This document shows positions 44,451 to 53,373 of a DNA stretch of 64,000 nucleotides, one piece after another. A program made the translations under genes and the position numbers. Each line of letters begins with the position of its first letter. Position 1 is the first letter of the stretch. Under the pieces are notes generated by a model that saw only the letters and a list, made by a program, of their open reading frames with translations, was not told the DNA's origin and ran no database searches. Origin of the DNA: Stenotrophomonas maltophilia R551-3 (lineage in GTDB: Bacteria > Pseudomonadota > Gammaproteobacteria > Xanthomonadales > Xanthomonadaceae); contig NC_011071.1 of NCBI RefSeq assembly GCF_000020665.1, positions 1,044,501-1,108,500 of the forward strand. Reading direction: 5' to 3'.

Positions 44451-44578
44451 GGTGGGTGCCGACCGTTGGTCGGCACAAAAGGGATTCACCCTGAACTGTC
44501 TGGGTGGGTGCCGACCGTTGGTCGGCACGGTTGATCTGTCCTTATCCGATCCGGTGGGTGCCGACCGTTGATCGGCAC
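44451..44578. repeat. Three direct REP copies upstream of the RAYT gene
   Basis: GGTGGGTGCCGACCGTTGGT + CGGCAC occurs at 44451-44476, 44503-44528 and, with one change, 44553-44578. Spacing is about 50 bp and all run the same way. Each unit is a palindrome around CCGACCGTTGGTCGG. They separate pyrB from the RAYT gene. Confidence 0.9.
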
Positions 44579-44691
44579 TGAACCATCAGTGCGGTGAAGT
44601 GCGGGCCTAGCCTTTGAATGGTTCCGGGCCTACCTGTACTGACGTGGTTGCCCGATAGAAGAGGGATGCCGGCAGGCACACGCTTGTGCCC

Positions 44692-45183
44692 ATGAACCGC
44701 GCACGCCTGAGACTTGGCCGCCATTCCCGGATCGGGCAATCCTACATCCTGACCACCGTCACCCAGGAACGTCGACGCTACTTCGATGATGCCACTGCGG
44801 CACAGGAGGTGATGGATGTGTTCCGTCGCATTGATGCTGAAGGCCTGACGCACTCACTTGCCTATGTGGTCATGCCGGACCACATCCATTGGCTGGTGGA
44901 GGTCCGTGCGTTCTCGCTGGACTACGTCATGCAATGCTTCAAATCGAGCAGTGCATTGCGGATCAACCGCATGCTGGGTAGGACAGGACCATTCTGGCAA
45001 TCGAGCTATCACGATCACGCCATTCGTTCTGAAGAATCACTGTTCCGCCATGCGATGTACATCGTCGCCAACCCGCTCAGGGCGAACTTGGCGAGCTGCG
45101 TGGGAGAGTATCCGTATGCCTGGTGCCGATGGGAGATCGATGGGAGGTACCAAGCAATGGATTACCCCGAAGCGGAGAGATAG
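44692..45183 (+). CDS. REP-associated tyrosine transposase (RAYT)
   Basis: A 163-residue single-domain Y1/HUH transposase. The metal HxH motif is VMPDHIHWLVE; the nucleophile Tyr lies in HAMYIVANPLRANL. RAYTs process REP hairpins and are domesticated, normally single-copy relatives of IS200/IS605. The coding text is less GC-rich than its neighbours. The ATG at 44692 is preferred to GTG 44686. The TAG stop is at the edge of the downstream repeat, and REP copies lie on both sides. Confidence 0.93.
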   Translation: MNRARLRLGRHSRIGQSYILTTVTQERRRYFDDATAAQEVMDVFRRIDAEGLTHSLAYVVMPDHIHWLVEVRAFSLDYVMQCFKSSSALRINRMLGRTGPFWQSSYHDHAIRSEESLFRHAMYIVANPLRANLASCVGEYPYAWCRWEIDGRYQAMDYPEAER

Positions 45184-45274
45184 TGCCGACCAACGGTCGG
45201 CACCCACCAATACCCAAGCCAACCAACGGTCGCCACCCACCAATACCCAAGCCGACCAACGGTAGGCATCCACC
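45183..45274. repeat. Three inverted REP copies in 33-bp tandem, downstream of the RAYT gene
   Basis: Units at 45183-45208, 45218-45241 and 45251-45274 are reverse complements of the upstream REP copies and increasingly degenerate. They are spaced exactly 33 bp apart, with the spacer AATACCCAAGCC shared by the first two. Together with the upstream copies they bracket the transposase symmetrically. Confidence 0.85.
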
Positions 45275-45303
45275 AACAGATGTTTTCCAGCAGAAGCTGC
45301 GGT

Positions 45304-46101
45304 TCAGCGCTTCTGCGCGAACAGCCACGCCCACATCGCCGGGTCGGCGTAGGTGGCGTCCCAGGCATTGTGGTTGCCTTCCGGGTATTCGGTGTAGCGC
45401 ACGTCGCGTGCGTTGGCGCTCTGGAATGCGGCATGCAGCCTGCGGTCGTCGTCCGGTGGCACCACATCGTCCAGCGCGCCGTGGAAGATCCAGATCGGTG
45501 TGTGCTGAAGGCGCTTGGCGATCTCCGCATACGGATCAGACTCCTGCGCGACCTGCTCGACGAACAGGGTCGGCCGCTTCGCACGCGGTGCCAGCACGGC
45601 ACCGCATACCGGCACGATCGCGGCAAAGCGGCGTGGGTCGTCCAGGGCGATATTCCAGCTGCCGTAGCCGCCCATCGACATGCCGGTCAGGTACTGCCGG
45701 GCAGGGTCGGCGCCGAATTCGGCGATCGCTGCATCGAGTGCCGCCAGCGCGACACGGTTGTTGTGGCCGCTCCATTCCTCGTGGCCTGGCACCTGCGGGA
45801 ACACCACCAGCGCAGGGAAGCCGGGGTGCTCGCGCAAGTAAGGTCCCAGCCCGGCGTGGGTCTGCCTGACACCATCGCTGCCGCGCTCGCCGGAGCCGTG
45901 CAGGAACAGGATGACCGGGAGGTGGGTGGGAGCGGCGGCCTGCACGCCGGCCGGAATGAACACCTGGTAGTAGGCCGTCTCGCCATCCACCTTCACCGCG
46001 CGGGCTTCGAAGCGTCCGCGCGCGCTGTCTGGAAGCGATGTGCAAGCGGTCATCATCAGAACGGCCAGCAGTGGCAGCCAGCGCGACAGCGAACGGACCA
46101 T
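45304..46101 (-). CDS. Alpha/beta-hydrolase esterase (feruloyl/PHB-depolymerase-like), secreted
   Basis: A 265-residue protein. The leader WLPLLAVLMMTACTSLPD resembles a lipoprotein signal with Cys after TA, though Met three before is not ideal. LFLHGSGERG is the oxyanion part, GMSMGGYGSW the nucleophile elbow, LDDVVPPDD the Asp site, and EGNHNAWDAT the catalytic His. This matches the carboxylesterase group that acts on polysaccharide esters or oligopeptides. Its true substrate is unknown. Confidence 0.85.
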   Translation of the reverse strand: MVRSLSRWLPLLAVLMMTACTSLPDSARGRFEARAVKVDGETAYYQVFIPAGVQAAAPTHLPVILFLHGSGERGSDGVRQTHAGLGPYLREHPGFPALVVFPQVPGHEEWSGHNNRVALAALDAAIAEFGADPARQYLTGMSMGGYGSWNIALDDPRRFAAIVPVCGAVLAPRAKRPTLFVEQVAQESDPYAEIAKRLQHTPIWIFHGALDDVVPPDDDRRLHAAFQSANARDVRYTEYPEGNHNAWDATYADPAMWAWLFAQKR

Positions 46102-46171
46102 GGGCTTTCCCGTAGCGGCAGGATCGTCCGCATCGTAGTCCGCCGCGATCAGCCTGGCATCATGCGCTGCG

Positions 46172-46438
46172 TCACTCCGGGTGCGGGAAGCTGGCGATGA
46201 TGTCCAGCTGCTCCTGTGCTTCAGCATTGCCTTCGGCGGCGGCCGCCTGCACCTGCGCCCTATCCGGATGCAGCACCACCAGCAGTGGGTTCTCGCAGAC
46301 CGGGCAGTCGTACTCGGTGGCGTCTTCGTCCAACTCCATCACCATGGCGCGCGAGCTGCCCTTCCATTCGCAGGCCGTGCAGGTGTACTGCTGGTCACGC
46401 CAGCCGGGCTGGAAGTAATTTTCGATCGTCGTTGCCAT
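46172..46438 (-). CDS. CPXCG-motif zinc-ribbon protein
   Basis: An 88-residue protein. YTCTACEWKG and YDCPVCENPL give the two C-x2-C pairs of a zinc ribbon, and a helical tail rich in Glu/Gln/Ala follows. It resembles the CPXCG cysteine-rich family (PF14255), function unknown. It stands alone between the esterase and mgtE. Confidence 0.88.
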   Translation of the reverse strand: MATTIENYFQPGWRDQQYTCTACEWKGSSRAMVMELDEDATEYDCPVCENPLLVVLHPDRAQVQAAAAEGNAEAQEQLDIIASFPHPE

Positions 46439-46457
46439 GGGTGTTCCAGTTGGGATC

Positions 46458-46490
46458 GGGTCAGCGCCCCGCGCGGTGCGGATCCGACCC
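46458..46490. repeat. Degenerate copy of the GGGTCAG/GGATCCGACCC repeat
   Basis: GGGTCAGCGCCCC at the left and GCGGATCCGACCC at the right match the outer ends of the repeats at 50547-50585 and 60718-60807, while the middle differs. It fills the short space between mgtE and the CPXCG gene. Confidence 0.55.
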
Positions 46491-46499
46491 TTGATACGG

Positions 46500-47861
46500 T
46501 CAGTGCAGCAGCACCAGGGTGGCCAGGCCGAGGAAGGTGAAGAAGCCCATCGAGTCGGTCACGGCGGTCAGGAAGATGCCGCTGGCCAGCGCCGGGTCGA
46601 AGCCGAAGCGTTTCAGCGTCAGTGGCACCAGCACGCCGGCCAACGCGGCGAACAGCAGGTTGCAGGTCAGCGCGATGGCGATCACCGCCGACAGACCAGG
46701 TGAATGGAACCAGGCGAGCACGATCAGGCCCAGTAGCGAGCCGAGCACCACGCCGTTGAGCAGGGCCACCCGTACTTCCTTCCACAACAGCGTGCGTGCG
46801 TTGGAACTGCCGACCTGGCCCAACGCCAGGCCACGCACCATCAGCGCCAGCACCTGGGTGCCGGCATTGCCACCGAGGCCGGCAACGATCGGCATCAGCA
46901 CCGCCAGCGCCACCAGCTTGTCGATGGTGCCTTCGAAATGGCCGACCACGCTGGAGGCGAGGAAGGCGGTGCACAGGTTCACCGACAGCCACATCAGGCG
47001 GCGGCGCATCGCACGCCAGACCGGGCTGAACAGATCCTCGTCCTCGTCCAGGCCGGCGGCGCCCAGCGCCTGGTGCTCGGCCTGGCCACGGATGATGTCG
47101 ACCACGTCATCGATGGTGATGCGGCCGATCAGGATGTTGTTGTCATCCACCACCGGCGCGGAGATCCAGTCATGGTCGGAGAACTGCCGCGCCACCTCCT
47201 GGTCGCTCTCGCCGACATCGATCGCCGGTTGCTCATCGTCGATCAGGCGGTTGATCGGCGTGGTGTCCTCATGGGTCACCAGCGAGGCAAGCGACACCCG
47301 GCCCAGGTACTGGTGGCGGCGGCTGACCACGAACAGGTGATCGGTGTGGTCGGGCAGCTCGCCGCGCAGGCGCAGGTAGCGCAGCACCACGTCGACGTTG
47401 ACGTCCGCACGCACGGTCACCACGTCCGGGTTCATCAGGCGGCCGGCGCTGTCCTCGGGGTAGGACAGCACCTGTTCCAGGCGCTCGCGGTTCTCGCGGT
47501 CCATCGACTTGAGGACTTCGTCGATGACCGTGTCCGGCAGATCCTCGACCAGGTCGGCCAGATCGTCGATGTCCAGGTCTTCGACCGCGGCGATGATCTC
47601 GTCCGGGTCCATGTCGGCGAGCAGGCTTTCGCGCACGTCGTCGCCGACGTGGACCAGCACCTCGCCGTCATCTTCCGGATCGACCAGGCCCCAGACGATC
47701 TCGCGTTTGCCGGGCGGCAGCGATTCGAGCAGGTTGCCGATCTCGGCCGGCGCCAGGGTATTGACCAGGCGGCGCACCGGGCCCAGTCGGCCGCTGTCCA
47801 GTGCATCGGACAGCATCCGCAACTGGCGCGCAGTCTTGTCGTGGCGTACAGCCTCAGCCAT
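46500..47861 (-). CDS. mgtE: Magnesium transporter MgtE
   Basis: A 453-residue Mg2+ channel. The N domain has the superhelix (LAPAEIGNLLESLPPGKREIVW) with Asp/Glu clusters that sense magnesium. Two CBS domains follow around residues 140-265. Five helices make the pore, with MPIVAGLGGNAGTQ near the first and ALTCNLLFAALAGVLVPL before the last. ATG 47861 fits the family start better than a 17-residue longer frame. Confidence 0.95.
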   Translation of the reverse strand: MAEAVRHDKTARQLRMLSDALDSGRLGPVRRLVNTLAPAEIGNLLESLPPGKREIVWGLVDPEDDGEVLVHVGDDVRESLLADMDPDEIIAAVEDLDIDDLADLVEDLPDTVIDEVLKSMDRENRERLEQVLSYPEDSAGRLMNPDVVTVRADVNVDVVLRYLRLRGELPDHTDHLFVVSRRHQYLGRVSLASLVTHEDTTPINRLIDDEQPAIDVGESDQEVARQFSDHDWISAPVVDDNNILIGRITIDDVVDIIRGQAEHQALGAAGLDEDEDLFSPVWRAMRRRLMWLSVNLCTAFLASSVVGHFEGTIDKLVALAVLMPIVAGLGGNAGTQVLALMVRGLALGQVGSSNARTLLWKEVRVALLNGVVLGSLLGLIVLAWFHSPGLSAVIAIALTCNLLFAALAGVLVPLTLKRFGFDPALASGIFLTAVTDSMGFFTFLGLATLVLLH

Positions 47862-47963
47862 CGCAGCTCCCGCGGGATAAGAAAAGCCGCGATCCTGGCA
47901 AGGATGCGGCAACAGGGGTGTTCAGCGCGTCATTATCGCAAGGGGATGTTTCAACGCATAGCC

Positions 47964-48023
47964 GCCGGGCATGGCCCGGCGCTACCAGGCGACGTGCGGC
48001 GGTAGCGCCGGGCCATGCCCGGC
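47964..48023. repeat. Inverted pair of SMAG palindromes
   Basis: GCCGGGCATGGCCCGGCGCTAC at 47964-47985 and its reverse complement at 48002-48023 are separated by 16 bp. They match the pair at 28614-28707. They lie between mgtE and the enzyme I gene. Confidence 0.88.
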
Positions 48024-48041
48024 GAACGGGGTGTGCTGCGA

Positions 48042-49811
48042 TCAGGACGCGTCCGCCACCAGCGCCAGCCAGCGCTCGATGGCACGGCGGTCGCGGGCGG
48101 CCAGCAGCTTGGGAGCTCGTGCGCGTAGTGCCCCCAGGTCGGCGTCGCGGATCGCGCGGCGTACTTCCAGCAGGGTGCCGGGGTGCAGGCTGAATTCGGT
48201 CAGGCCCAGTGCCAGCAGCAGTGGGGTCATTCGTGCATCACCGGCGATCTCGCCACACACCGCCACCGGGATGCGATGGCGCACGCCGGTCTCGATCACC
48301 ATCTGCAGCAGCCGCAGCACCGCCGGATGCAGCGGCGAGTACAGTTCGCCCAACGCTTCGTTGTTGCGATCGGCCGCCAGCAGGTACTGCACCAGGTCGT
48401 TGGTGCCGATCGACAGGAAGTCGACCAGATCGATGAAGCTCTCCAGTGCCAGCGCGGCGGCCGGTACCTCGATCATTGCGCCCAGCGGCACGTGGTCGGA
48501 CACCATGTGGCCTTCGCCTCGCAGCTGCTCGGTCAGCTTGAGCATGCGCCGGCGCACCGCCAGCAGCTCCTCGCGGGTGCTGACCATCGGCACCAGCACG
48601 CGCAGCTTGCCGTAGGCCGAGGCGCGCAGGATCGCGCGCAGCTGGGTGTCGGCCACCTTCGGCCGCGCCAGCGACAGGCGCACGCCGCGCAGGCCCAGTG
48701 CCGGGTTCTCTTCGTTGCTCAGGGTCAGGCCGGTGCGGTCGGCCTTGTCCGCACCGAGGTCGAGGGTGCGGATGGTCACCGGTCGCCCGCTCATGCCCAG
48801 TGCGGCATCGCGGTAGGTCTGGAACTGTTCTTCTTCGTCCGGCAGCTCGTTGCGCTGCAGGAACAGGAATTCGGTGCGGTACAGGCCCAGCCCGTGCGCG
48901 CCCAGCGCATGCGCCTGGGTCACGTCCTCCAGCGATTCGGCATTGGCCAGCAGGGCGATGTCGACCTGGTCGCGGGTACGGCTGGGCTTGCTGCGCAGGC
49001 GGCCAAGTTCGCGCTGCTCGCGTGCGTGCTCTTTCAGCCGCGCGCGGTAGTCGCGCAGGTTGTCGGCCTGCGGGTTGGAGGTGATGCTGCCGTCTGCGCC
49101 GTCGATGATCAGCACGTCGCCATCGGCAATGCGGCTGAGCAGCTGCGGTACGTTGACGATCAAGGGCAGGTGCAGGCTGCGCGCCAGGATCGCACTGTGC
49201 GACAGCGCGCTGCCGGCGGCGGTGACGATGCCGACCACGCCCTGCGCCTGCAACTGGGCAAGCTCGGAGGGCGCGATGTTGTCGCAGACCAGGATTTCAC
49301 CGGCGAGGCCTTTCACCGCTGGCGGCCGCTCGGGTTGCAGGAATGCATGGATGCGGCCGATCACATGGTCGAGGTCGTCCATGCGGCTCTTCAGATAGGC
49401 ATCGTCCATGCCATCGAAGACCTTGGCCAAGCGGTCACGCTGCAGGCGCAGCGCATAGCCGGCGCTGTACGGGCCGCTGCGGATCAGCTCGTCCAGCCCG
49501 AACAGCAGCTCGGGGTCGTCCAGCAGCAGTGCATGCAGGTCGAGGAACTCGCCCACTTCCTGGTTCAGTGCACCCTGCAGGCGCTGTCGCAGCTCGTGCA
49601 TTTCCGTGCGCGCGGCATCCACGGCACGGTGCAGGCGGGCCAGTTCGGCCTCGACCTGGTGGACGGCGACCCGTTGCTCGGCAACCTCCAGTGCATGCGG
49701 CAGGCGCACACGGGCGCGGCCCATCGCGGTGCCTCGGGCCGCACCATGGCCGGCCAGCAGCTGTACCGGCCGTTGGCCGGAACTGACCTGGCCGGCGCGT
49801 GCGCGTGGCAC
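48042..49811 (-). CDS. ptsI: PTS enzyme I (PEP-protein phosphotransferase)
   Basis: A 589-residue enzyme that takes phosphate from PEP to HPr. The phosphorylated His is in GSALSHSAILARSL; YRTEFLFLQRNELPDEEEQ and IGTNDLVQYLLAADRNN bind PEP, and VCGEIAGD carries the active-site Cys. GTG start at 49811, two bases behind HPr. No sugar-specific permease is encoded here, so it probably serves the regulatory phosphorelay with HPr, the mannose-type EIIA and HPr kinase. Confidence 0.93.
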   Translation of the reverse strand: MPRARAGQVSSGQRPVQLLAGHGAARGTAMGRARVRLPHALEVAEQRVAVHQVEAELARLHRAVDAARTEMHELRQRLQGALNQEVGEFLDLHALLLDDPELLFGLDELIRSGPYSAGYALRLQRDRLAKVFDGMDDAYLKSRMDDLDHVIGRIHAFLQPERPPAVKGLAGEILVCDNIAPSELAQLQAQGVVGIVTAAGSALSHSAILARSLHLPLIVNVPQLLSRIADGDVLIIDGADGSITSNPQADNLRDYRARLKEHAREQRELGRLRSKPSRTRDQVDIALLANAESLEDVTQAHALGAHGLGLYRTEFLFLQRNELPDEEEQFQTYRDAALGMSGRPVTIRTLDLGADKADRTGLTLSNEENPALGLRGVRLSLARPKVADTQLRAILRASAYGKLRVLVPMVSTREELLAVRRRMLKLTEQLRGEGHMVSDHVPLGAMIEVPAAALALESFIDLVDFLSIGTNDLVQYLLAADRNNEALGELYSPLHPAVLRLLQMVIETGVRHRIPVAVCGEIAGDARMTPLLLALGLTEFSLHPGTLLEVRRAIRDADLGALRARAPKLLAARDRRAIERWLALVADAS

Positions 49812-49813
49812 GC

Positions 49814-50083
49814 TCAGTTGTCCTCGTCGAAGCGGCGCTCGAACAGGCCGACCACCGCCTCCATCGCGGCGACTTCGTCCTCGCCGTTGATCCGCACGGT
49901 GACCGGGGTGCCCTGGCCGGCGGCCAGCAGCATCACGCCCATGATGCTCTTGGCGTTGATCTCACGGCCCTTGGCGGCCATGGTCACGTTGCAGCGGAAC
50001 GGCGCCAGGGTCTGCACCAGCTTGGCGGTGGCCCGGGCATGCAGGCCCAGGCGGTTGCTGACGGTGAGTTCTCGTTCAAGCAT
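49814..50083 (-). CDS. ptsH: Phosphocarrier protein HPr
   Basis: An 89-residue protein. His15 is in NRLGLHARATAKL and Ser46 in INAKSIMGVMLLAAGQG, the target of HPr kinase; the presence of hprK in the same block fits. Overlaps the EIIA gene by eight bases. Confidence 0.96.
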   Translation of the reverse strand: MLERELTVSNRLGLHARATAKLVQTLAPFRCNVTMAAKGREINAKSIMGVMLLAAGQGTPVTVRINGEDEVAAMEAVVGLFERRFDEDN

Positions 50084-50468
50084 CGTCGACTATCGCTCCA
50101 TTACGGGTACCCGCCGCGGCTGTGGCGGGCAGTTGATCCAGTCCCTGTTCCGGATAATTCATCACCCGCAGCAACATCGGCAGGCTCAGCGCCGACACCC
50201 GGCGAACCGGGGTACCCAGCCGGGCCAGCTGCCCGGCAAGGTTGGCGGGGCTGGCACCGTACAGGTCGGTCAGGATCAGCACGCCATTTCCCCCATCGAC
50301 CCGCCGCAGGGCGGCCGAGGCGAGCGGAAGCAGGGCGTCCAGGTCTGCGTCGAACGGTACTTCGAAAGCTTCTGTTTTCAGCGGCAACTGCCGCAGGAGC
50401 CGGGTCGCCACGTCAAGCAGGGCGGTCCCGACCCCAGGATGTGTTACGAGGAGAATGCCACAGGTCAT
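50076..50468 (-). CDS. PTS EIIA of mannose family, regulatory
   Basis: A 130-residue EIIA-Man domain. The phospho-His is in LVTHPGVGTALL, and VLILTDLYGASPANLAG is the family signature. A free EIIA-Man without IIBCD subunits, followed by ptsH and ptsI, is typical of proteobacteria in which the PTS is regulatory. The upstream side holds a 570-bp region of repeats. Confidence 0.92.
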   Translation of the reverse strand: MTCGILLVTHPGVGTALLDVATRLLRQLPLKTEAFEVPFDADLDALLPLASAALRRVDGGNGVLILTDLYGASPANLAGQLARLGTPVRRVSALSLPMLLRVMNYPEQGLDQLPATAAAGTRNGAIVDDA

Positions 50469-50546
50469 TACTGCACGTTAACAGGTCAAGGTGAATTGGC
50501 GATAGCAGCAGGAGAGGGGCACAGTGTCCCGTATTCAGTGTTGCTC

Positions 50547-50585
50547 GGGTCAGAGCCCTTTTCCGTTGAAAAGGGATCCGACCCC
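50547..50585. repeat. GGGTCAGAGCCC/GGGATCCGACCC inverted repeat, likely terminator on +
   Basis: GGGTCAGAGCCCTTTTCC, then GTTG, then AAAAGGGATCCGACCCC form a long imperfect hairpin. Ten bases later comes TTTTTTT, so read rightward it could end transcription. Copies of the same unit occur at 60718-60807 and, weakly, at 46458. Confidence 0.7.
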
Positions 50586-50615
50586 ATCCGTTTTTTTCGA
50601 TGCCTGACAGAGATT

Positions 50616-50664
50616 CATCCACGCATGGCATGGATCTACCGTGTCGACCAGGGTCGACATCTAC
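50616..50664 (-). repeat. Two SMAG-type palindromes, GTAG ends on minus strand
   Basis: CATCCACGCATGGCATGGATCTAC at 50616-50639 and GTGTCGACC then AGGGTCGACATCTAC at 50641-50664 both end CTAC, that is GTAG on the minus strand. The first resembles the unit at 32264. They open the repeat-rich gap between the EIIA and rapZ genes. Confidence 0.75.
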
Positions 50665-50686
50665 CAACAGCACACGGAATCTGTCA

Positions 50687-50948
50687 GAGGCGGGGCAGTG
50701 TGGGTAGGCAGGACCGTTGGCGCCATGGGCCCAAGGCATGCCTCGGGCGGGTTGGGCAGGACGCCCAACCCCGGTCTTGCTGTGTGCGCAGGACAGCGCA
50801 CACGAGCAAGGCGCCATCGAGCCCCCAGGGGTGAGGGCGCTTTGCTTGCGAAGCACTGCTTTGCAAGCGCCCGAACGCACAGCCGCCAGCGGCTGGGCCG
50901 GACCGCGGAGCGGGGTTTACGGCGTGTCCTGCCTACCCACACCGCCTC
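50687..50948. other. Multi-hairpin element with perfect 17-bp closing stem; candidate structured RNA or small mobile element
   Basis: GTGTGGGTAGGCAGGAC at 50698-50714 pairs perfectly with its reverse complement at 50926-50942, with weaker pairing outside (GAGGCG/CGCCTC). Inside are several hairpins: GGGTTGGGC-AGGAC-GCCCAACCC (50749-50771), GTGTGCGC-AGGACA-GCGCACAC (50782-50803) within a longer CTTGC/GCAAG stem, GGGCGC to GCGCCC (50835-50872), GCCGC-CA-GCGGC (50882-50893), and CCGC-GGA-GCGG (50903-50913). No protein is convincing in any frame. GGA in three loops on the + strand is striking. It may be an RNA or a MITE-like element; sequence alone does not decide. Confidence 0.6.
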
Positions 50949-50984
50949 GCCATCCCACGGAATGCCGCTTTTGCTTTTGCTGTT

Positions 50985-51006
50985 GCCGGCCAGCGGCCGG
51001 CACTAC
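50985..51006 (-). repeat. SMAG palindrome, single copy
   Basis: GCCGGCCAGCGGCCGGC + ACTAC is the same unit as at 39988-40009. A CCGGGC-GCA-GCCCGG hairpin follows just before the rapZ stop, and the two can end rapZ transcription. Confidence 0.8.
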
Positions 51007-51040
51007 CAGCGGGTGCCGGGCGCAGCCCGGCCGACCACCC

Positions 51041-51925
51041 TCAATCCTGTTCGCGGTGGTAGGTCGCCACGTCTTCCCAGCCCATCTCACGGGCGTGGCG
51101 CGCCATGCGTTCGGCCAGGAACACCGAGCGGTGCTTGCCGCCGGTGCAGCCAAACGCCACGGTCACGTAGCTGCGCGTGCCATCCCCCAGCTTCGGCAGC
51201 CAGGTATCGAGGAAATCCGTCAGCTGGGCCAGGTAGTGCTGCACGTCCGGTTGCGCTTCCAGGTAATCACGCACGCCCGGTTCGCGGCCACTCAGCGCGC
51301 GCAGGTCCGGATCCCAGTGCGGATTGGGCAGCACGCGCGCGTCGAACACGAAATCCGCCTCGGCCGGCACGCCGCGCTTGTAGGCGAACGATTCGAACAG
51401 CAGCGACAGGCGCGTGGCGTGGTCCAGCGCGAACTCGGTGATGATCCGTCGCCGCAGCTGGTGCACGTTGAGCGTGCTGGTGTCGATCACCGCATCGGCT
51501 TCACGGCGCAACGGTGCGGTCAATTCACGCTCGCGGGCGATCGCTTCGGGCAGTGACAGCCCCAGCTGGCTCAGCGGGTGGCGACGGCGGGTGTCGGCAT
51601 AGCGCTTGAGCACCGCTTCGTCGCTGGCTTCGAAGAACAGCACCTCCACTTCCACGCCGGCATCGGTGGCCAGCTGCCGCCAGTTGCCCAGCTGGCTCAG
51701 GTTGGACTGGCCGCGCACGTCGATGCCCACCGCCAGGCGGCGCGGTGCACTGCCGTCATGGTTGGCCAGCAGGCTGCGCACGAAATCGGGCAGCAGGTTG
51801 ATCGGCAGATTGTCCGAGCAGTAGTAGTCCTGGTCCTCGAAGGTCTTCAGGGCGACGGATTTACCCGAGCCGGACAGGCCGCTGACGATGATCAGGGTCG
51901 GGGCGGAGGGGGGTGCGGTGCTCAT
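51041..51925 (-). CDS. rapZ: RNase adapter protein RapZ
   Basis: A 294-residue protein. Walker A is [18 protein letters not shown]; the N-terminal kinase-like fold continues to RRHPLSQ, and the C-terminal domain has [23 protein letters not shown], the RNA- and glucosamine-6-phosphate-sensing part. In E. coli it steers RNase E to GlmZ. Here it is the last gene of the rpoN-ptsN-hprK block. Confidence 0.95.
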   Translation of the reverse strand: MSTAPPSAPTLIIVSGLSGSGKSVALKTFEDQDYYCSDNLPINLLPDFVRSLLANHDGSAPRRLAVGIDVRGQSNLSQLGNWRQLATDAGVEVEVLFFEASDEAVLKRYADTRRRHPLSQLGLSLPEAIARERELTAPLRREADAVIDTSTLNVHQLRRRIITEFALDHATRLSLLFESFAYKRGVPAEADFVFDARVLPNPHWDPDLRALSGREPGVRDYLEAQPDVQHYLAQLTDFLDTWLPKLGDGTRSYVTVAFGCTGGKHRSVFLAERMARHAREMGWEDVATYHREQD

Positions 51926-51952
51926 GGACAGGCTCTTCGAGGGACGGGGGAG

Positions 51953-52903
51953 TCAGGGTGTTCGCCGTTCCAGCAGGTTGCTGTGGCGGGCGATGAACAT
52001 GGCCGCCGGGTCGATCCCCTTGGTGCGCAGGATGTGCAGGCGGGTGGCCGCCTCGGTCAGCACGGCCAGGTTGCGGCCGGGCATCACCGGCAGGGTGATC
52101 AGCGGAACATCCAGGTCCAGCACATGGCGGGTGCCCGAATCGCCGGTCAAGCGCTCGTAGCCATGTGGGGTGGGTTCGGTCATCGGCTTGGTCAGGTGGA
52201 CGATCAGCCGAAGGTACTTGTTCTTCTTTACAGCCGTGTCGCCGAACATCTCGCGCACGTTCAGCACGCCCAGCCCGCGTACTTCCAGCAGGTCCTGCAG
52301 CAGCTCCGGGCAGGTGCCGTCGAGCACGTCCGGGGCGATCTGGGTGAACTCCGGCGCATCGTCGGCGACCAGGCGGTGGCCACGGCTGAGTAGCTCCAGC
52401 GCCAGTTCGCTCTTGCCCGAACCGGCCTCGCCGGTGATCAGCACGCCGATCGAGTAGATCTCCATGAACACGCCATGCAGGATCACCCGCGGCGCCAGCG
52501 TGCGCGCCAGGTGATAAGAAAGATGGTTCAGCAGTTCGTGGCCGCGTTTGGGCGACAGCCACAGCGGCGTACCGGATTCGTCCGCCGCCGCGCGCAGGTC
52601 TTCCGGGCAGGGCTGGTTGCGGGTCAGCACCAGCGCCAGCGGATGCGACTGCATGATCTTCTCGATGGTTTCCCAGCGCTGGCGCGGTTCCAGCGCATCC
52701 AGCCAGGACAGTTCCTCGGTACCGAGGATCTGCACCTTGTTGGGGTAGATCGCGTTGAGGTAACCGGCCAGCGAGGGCCGCCGCGAGACCGTGTTGCCGG
52801 CCTCCAGCTCACGCTTCTCGCCGGACTTGCCTGCGGCCCAGCGCAGCCCCAGCCGCTCGCGCTGCTGTTCGAACAGTTCACGGGCGGTGATGCTGGTATT
52901 CAT
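51953..52903 (-). CDS. hprK: HPr kinase/phosphorylase
   Basis: A 316-residue enzyme. Walker [20 protein letters not shown], then the signature [15 protein letters not shown]. It phosphorylates Ser46 of HPr, which is present in the HPr gene nearby. In proteobacteria such HprK sits by rpoN and ptsN and links carbon state to the regulatory PTS. Overlaps ptsN by four bases. Confidence 0.96.
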   Translation of the reverse strand: MNTSITARELFEQQRERLGLRWAAGKSGEKRELEAGNTVSRRPSLAGYLNAIYPNKVQILGTEELSWLDALEPRQRWETIEKIMQSHPLALVLTRNQPCPEDLRAAADESGTPLWLSPKRGHELLNHLSYHLARTLAPRVILHGVFMEIYSIGVLITGEAGSGKSELALELLSRGHRLVADDAPEFTQIAPDVLDGTCPELLQDLLEVRGLGVLNVREMFGDTAVKKNKYLRLIVHLTKPMTEPTPHGYERLTGDSGTRHVLDLDVPLITLPVMPGRNLAVLTEAATRLHILRTKGIDPAAMFIARHSNLLERRTP

Positions 52904-53352
52904 GCGGCACTCGCAGGTGGGGTCAGCTCCAGCGCCTCGCGCAGGGCCCGGGCATCGCCGGCCGCGCGCAGGGCATCGCGGATGGCGGGCATCGAGAACA
53001 GCTCGGCCAGCTCGGACAGCAGCATCAGGTGCTGGTGGGTGTAGTGGGCAGGGACGGCCATCGCGAACACCAGGTCCACCGGCTCATCGCCACCGAAGTC
53101 GACCGGGGTGGCCAGCCGCAGCAGTGCGCCACGGGGGCGGTCCAGCGTCGGCGCGCGGCCGTGGGGGATGGCGATGCCGTGGCCGATCGCAGTGCTGCCC
53201 AGCGCTTCGCGCTGGCACAGGTTCAGGTAGATCTGTTCGGCGTTGGCCTGGCGGCAGGCCAGCAACCCGGCGGCGGCCTGCAGGACGCTGTCGCGGTCGG
53301 TGGCCGTGCAGAGCTGGGTCTGCACGGCCGCCAGGAGGTCAGTCAGGGGCAT
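52900..53352 (-). CDS. ptsN: EIIA-Ntr nitrogen regulatory PTS protein
   Basis: A 150-residue EIIA of the fructose/mannitol type. The phospho-His is in [18 protein letters not shown]; the C-terminal helix region is typical. Receives phosphate from the HPr-like relay and acts as a regulator, for example of potassium uptake in E. coli. Coupled to hprK. Confidence 0.93.
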   Translation of the reverse strand: MPLTDLLAAVQTQLCTATDRDSVLQAAAGLLACRQANAEQIYLNLCQREALGSTAIGHGIAIPHGRAPTLDRPRGALLRLATPVDFGGDEPVDLVFAMAVPAHYTHQHLMLLSELAELFSMPAIRDALRAAGDARALREALELTPPASAA

Positions 53353-53373
53353 GTCTGCGGGGAACGGTGGCGA

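Noticed and set aside
45183..45274. 33-bp tandem repeats as a possible CRISPR array
   Set aside because: The units are degenerate REP palindromes matching those upstream of the RAYT gene, spacers are shared rather than unique, and no cas genes are present.
50641..51556. Long + frames across the rapZ region
   Set aside because: They are antisense to rapZ and run through the hairpin element; composition is repeat- and shadow-like.
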